Positions 5,724-5,770 of a DNA stretch of 5,770 bases are shown here, one piece after another. Position numbers and translations under genes: made by a program. Under the pieces are notes generated by a model, which made no database searches, had not been told where the DNA came from, and saw nothing but the letters and a program-made list of their open reading frames with translations. Source of the stretch: an uncultured Campylobacter sp. (GTDB lineage Bacteria > Campylobacterota > Campylobacteria > Campylobacterales > Campylobacteraceae). Location of the stretch: positions 1-5,770 of the forward strand of contig NZ_CALKTQ010000065.1 in the NCBI RefSeq assembly GCF_937997465.1, given 5' to 3'. Positions within the stretch are counted from its first letter, which is position 1. Each line of letters starts with the position of its first letter.

Positions 5724-5770
5724 CGTCTCGCGAGTGCTTTTTGCGGATTTTGTTAAAATTTGACTAGGTA
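5724..5770. other. Right-edge non-coding sequence
   Basis: It contains the palindrome CTCGCGAG (5727-5734) and another AAATTTGAC word near the edge. I see no gene start on either strand. Confidence 0.4.

Overview
The window looks like ordinary chromosomal DNA from a Campylobacter of the higher-GC group (C. showae / rectus / curvus type). This is inferred from coding regions of mixed GC content, spacers dense in the word CAAATTT, TsaD, citrate synthase and CysQ proteins of epsilonproteobacterial character, and a gltA-cysQ order that I recall from C. jejuni (Cj1682c-Cj1681c). The species call is inference; no rRNA or other marker is present.

Layout. Positions 2-136 (+) hold the apparent 3' end of an unidentified gene. 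It is followed 18 bp later by a complete tsaD (155-1189, +), which ends in a good intrinsic terminator whose stem begins inside the stop codon (1188-1217). All other genes lie on the minus strand and converge on tsaD. Reading them in transcription order from the right: a CPA2-type cation:proton antiporter (5651-4479, TTG start), gltA for citrate synthase (4482-3208, overlapping the antiporter by 4 bp), a 277-bp spacer, cysQ for 3'(2'),5'-bisphosphate nucleotidase (2930-2058), a 171-bp spacer, and an unrecognised five-helix membrane protein (1886-1356, TTG start).

How the parts relate. The antiporter and gltA form a tight pair that is probably translationally coupled. They are likely driven by a consensus TATAAT box just upstream of the antiporter, with an 8-bp inverted repeat around that promoter. 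GltA feeds the citric acid cycle, CysQ removes PAP left from sulfate activation, and TsaD makes the universal t6A37 modification on tRNA. These are housekeeping functions with no obvious shared pathway beyond the possible coupling of ion homeostasis to citrate synthase.

I see no mobile element, CRISPR array, RNA gene, toxin-antitoxin pair or defence system, and no clearly undescribed system. The observations most worth checking are the promoter inverted repeat, a Gly-Glu pair where related antiporters have an acidic pair in TM5, the antiporter-gltA overlap, an 11-bp word that recurs only in spacers, an insertion in CysQ, and altered positions in the NADH-site region of GltA.
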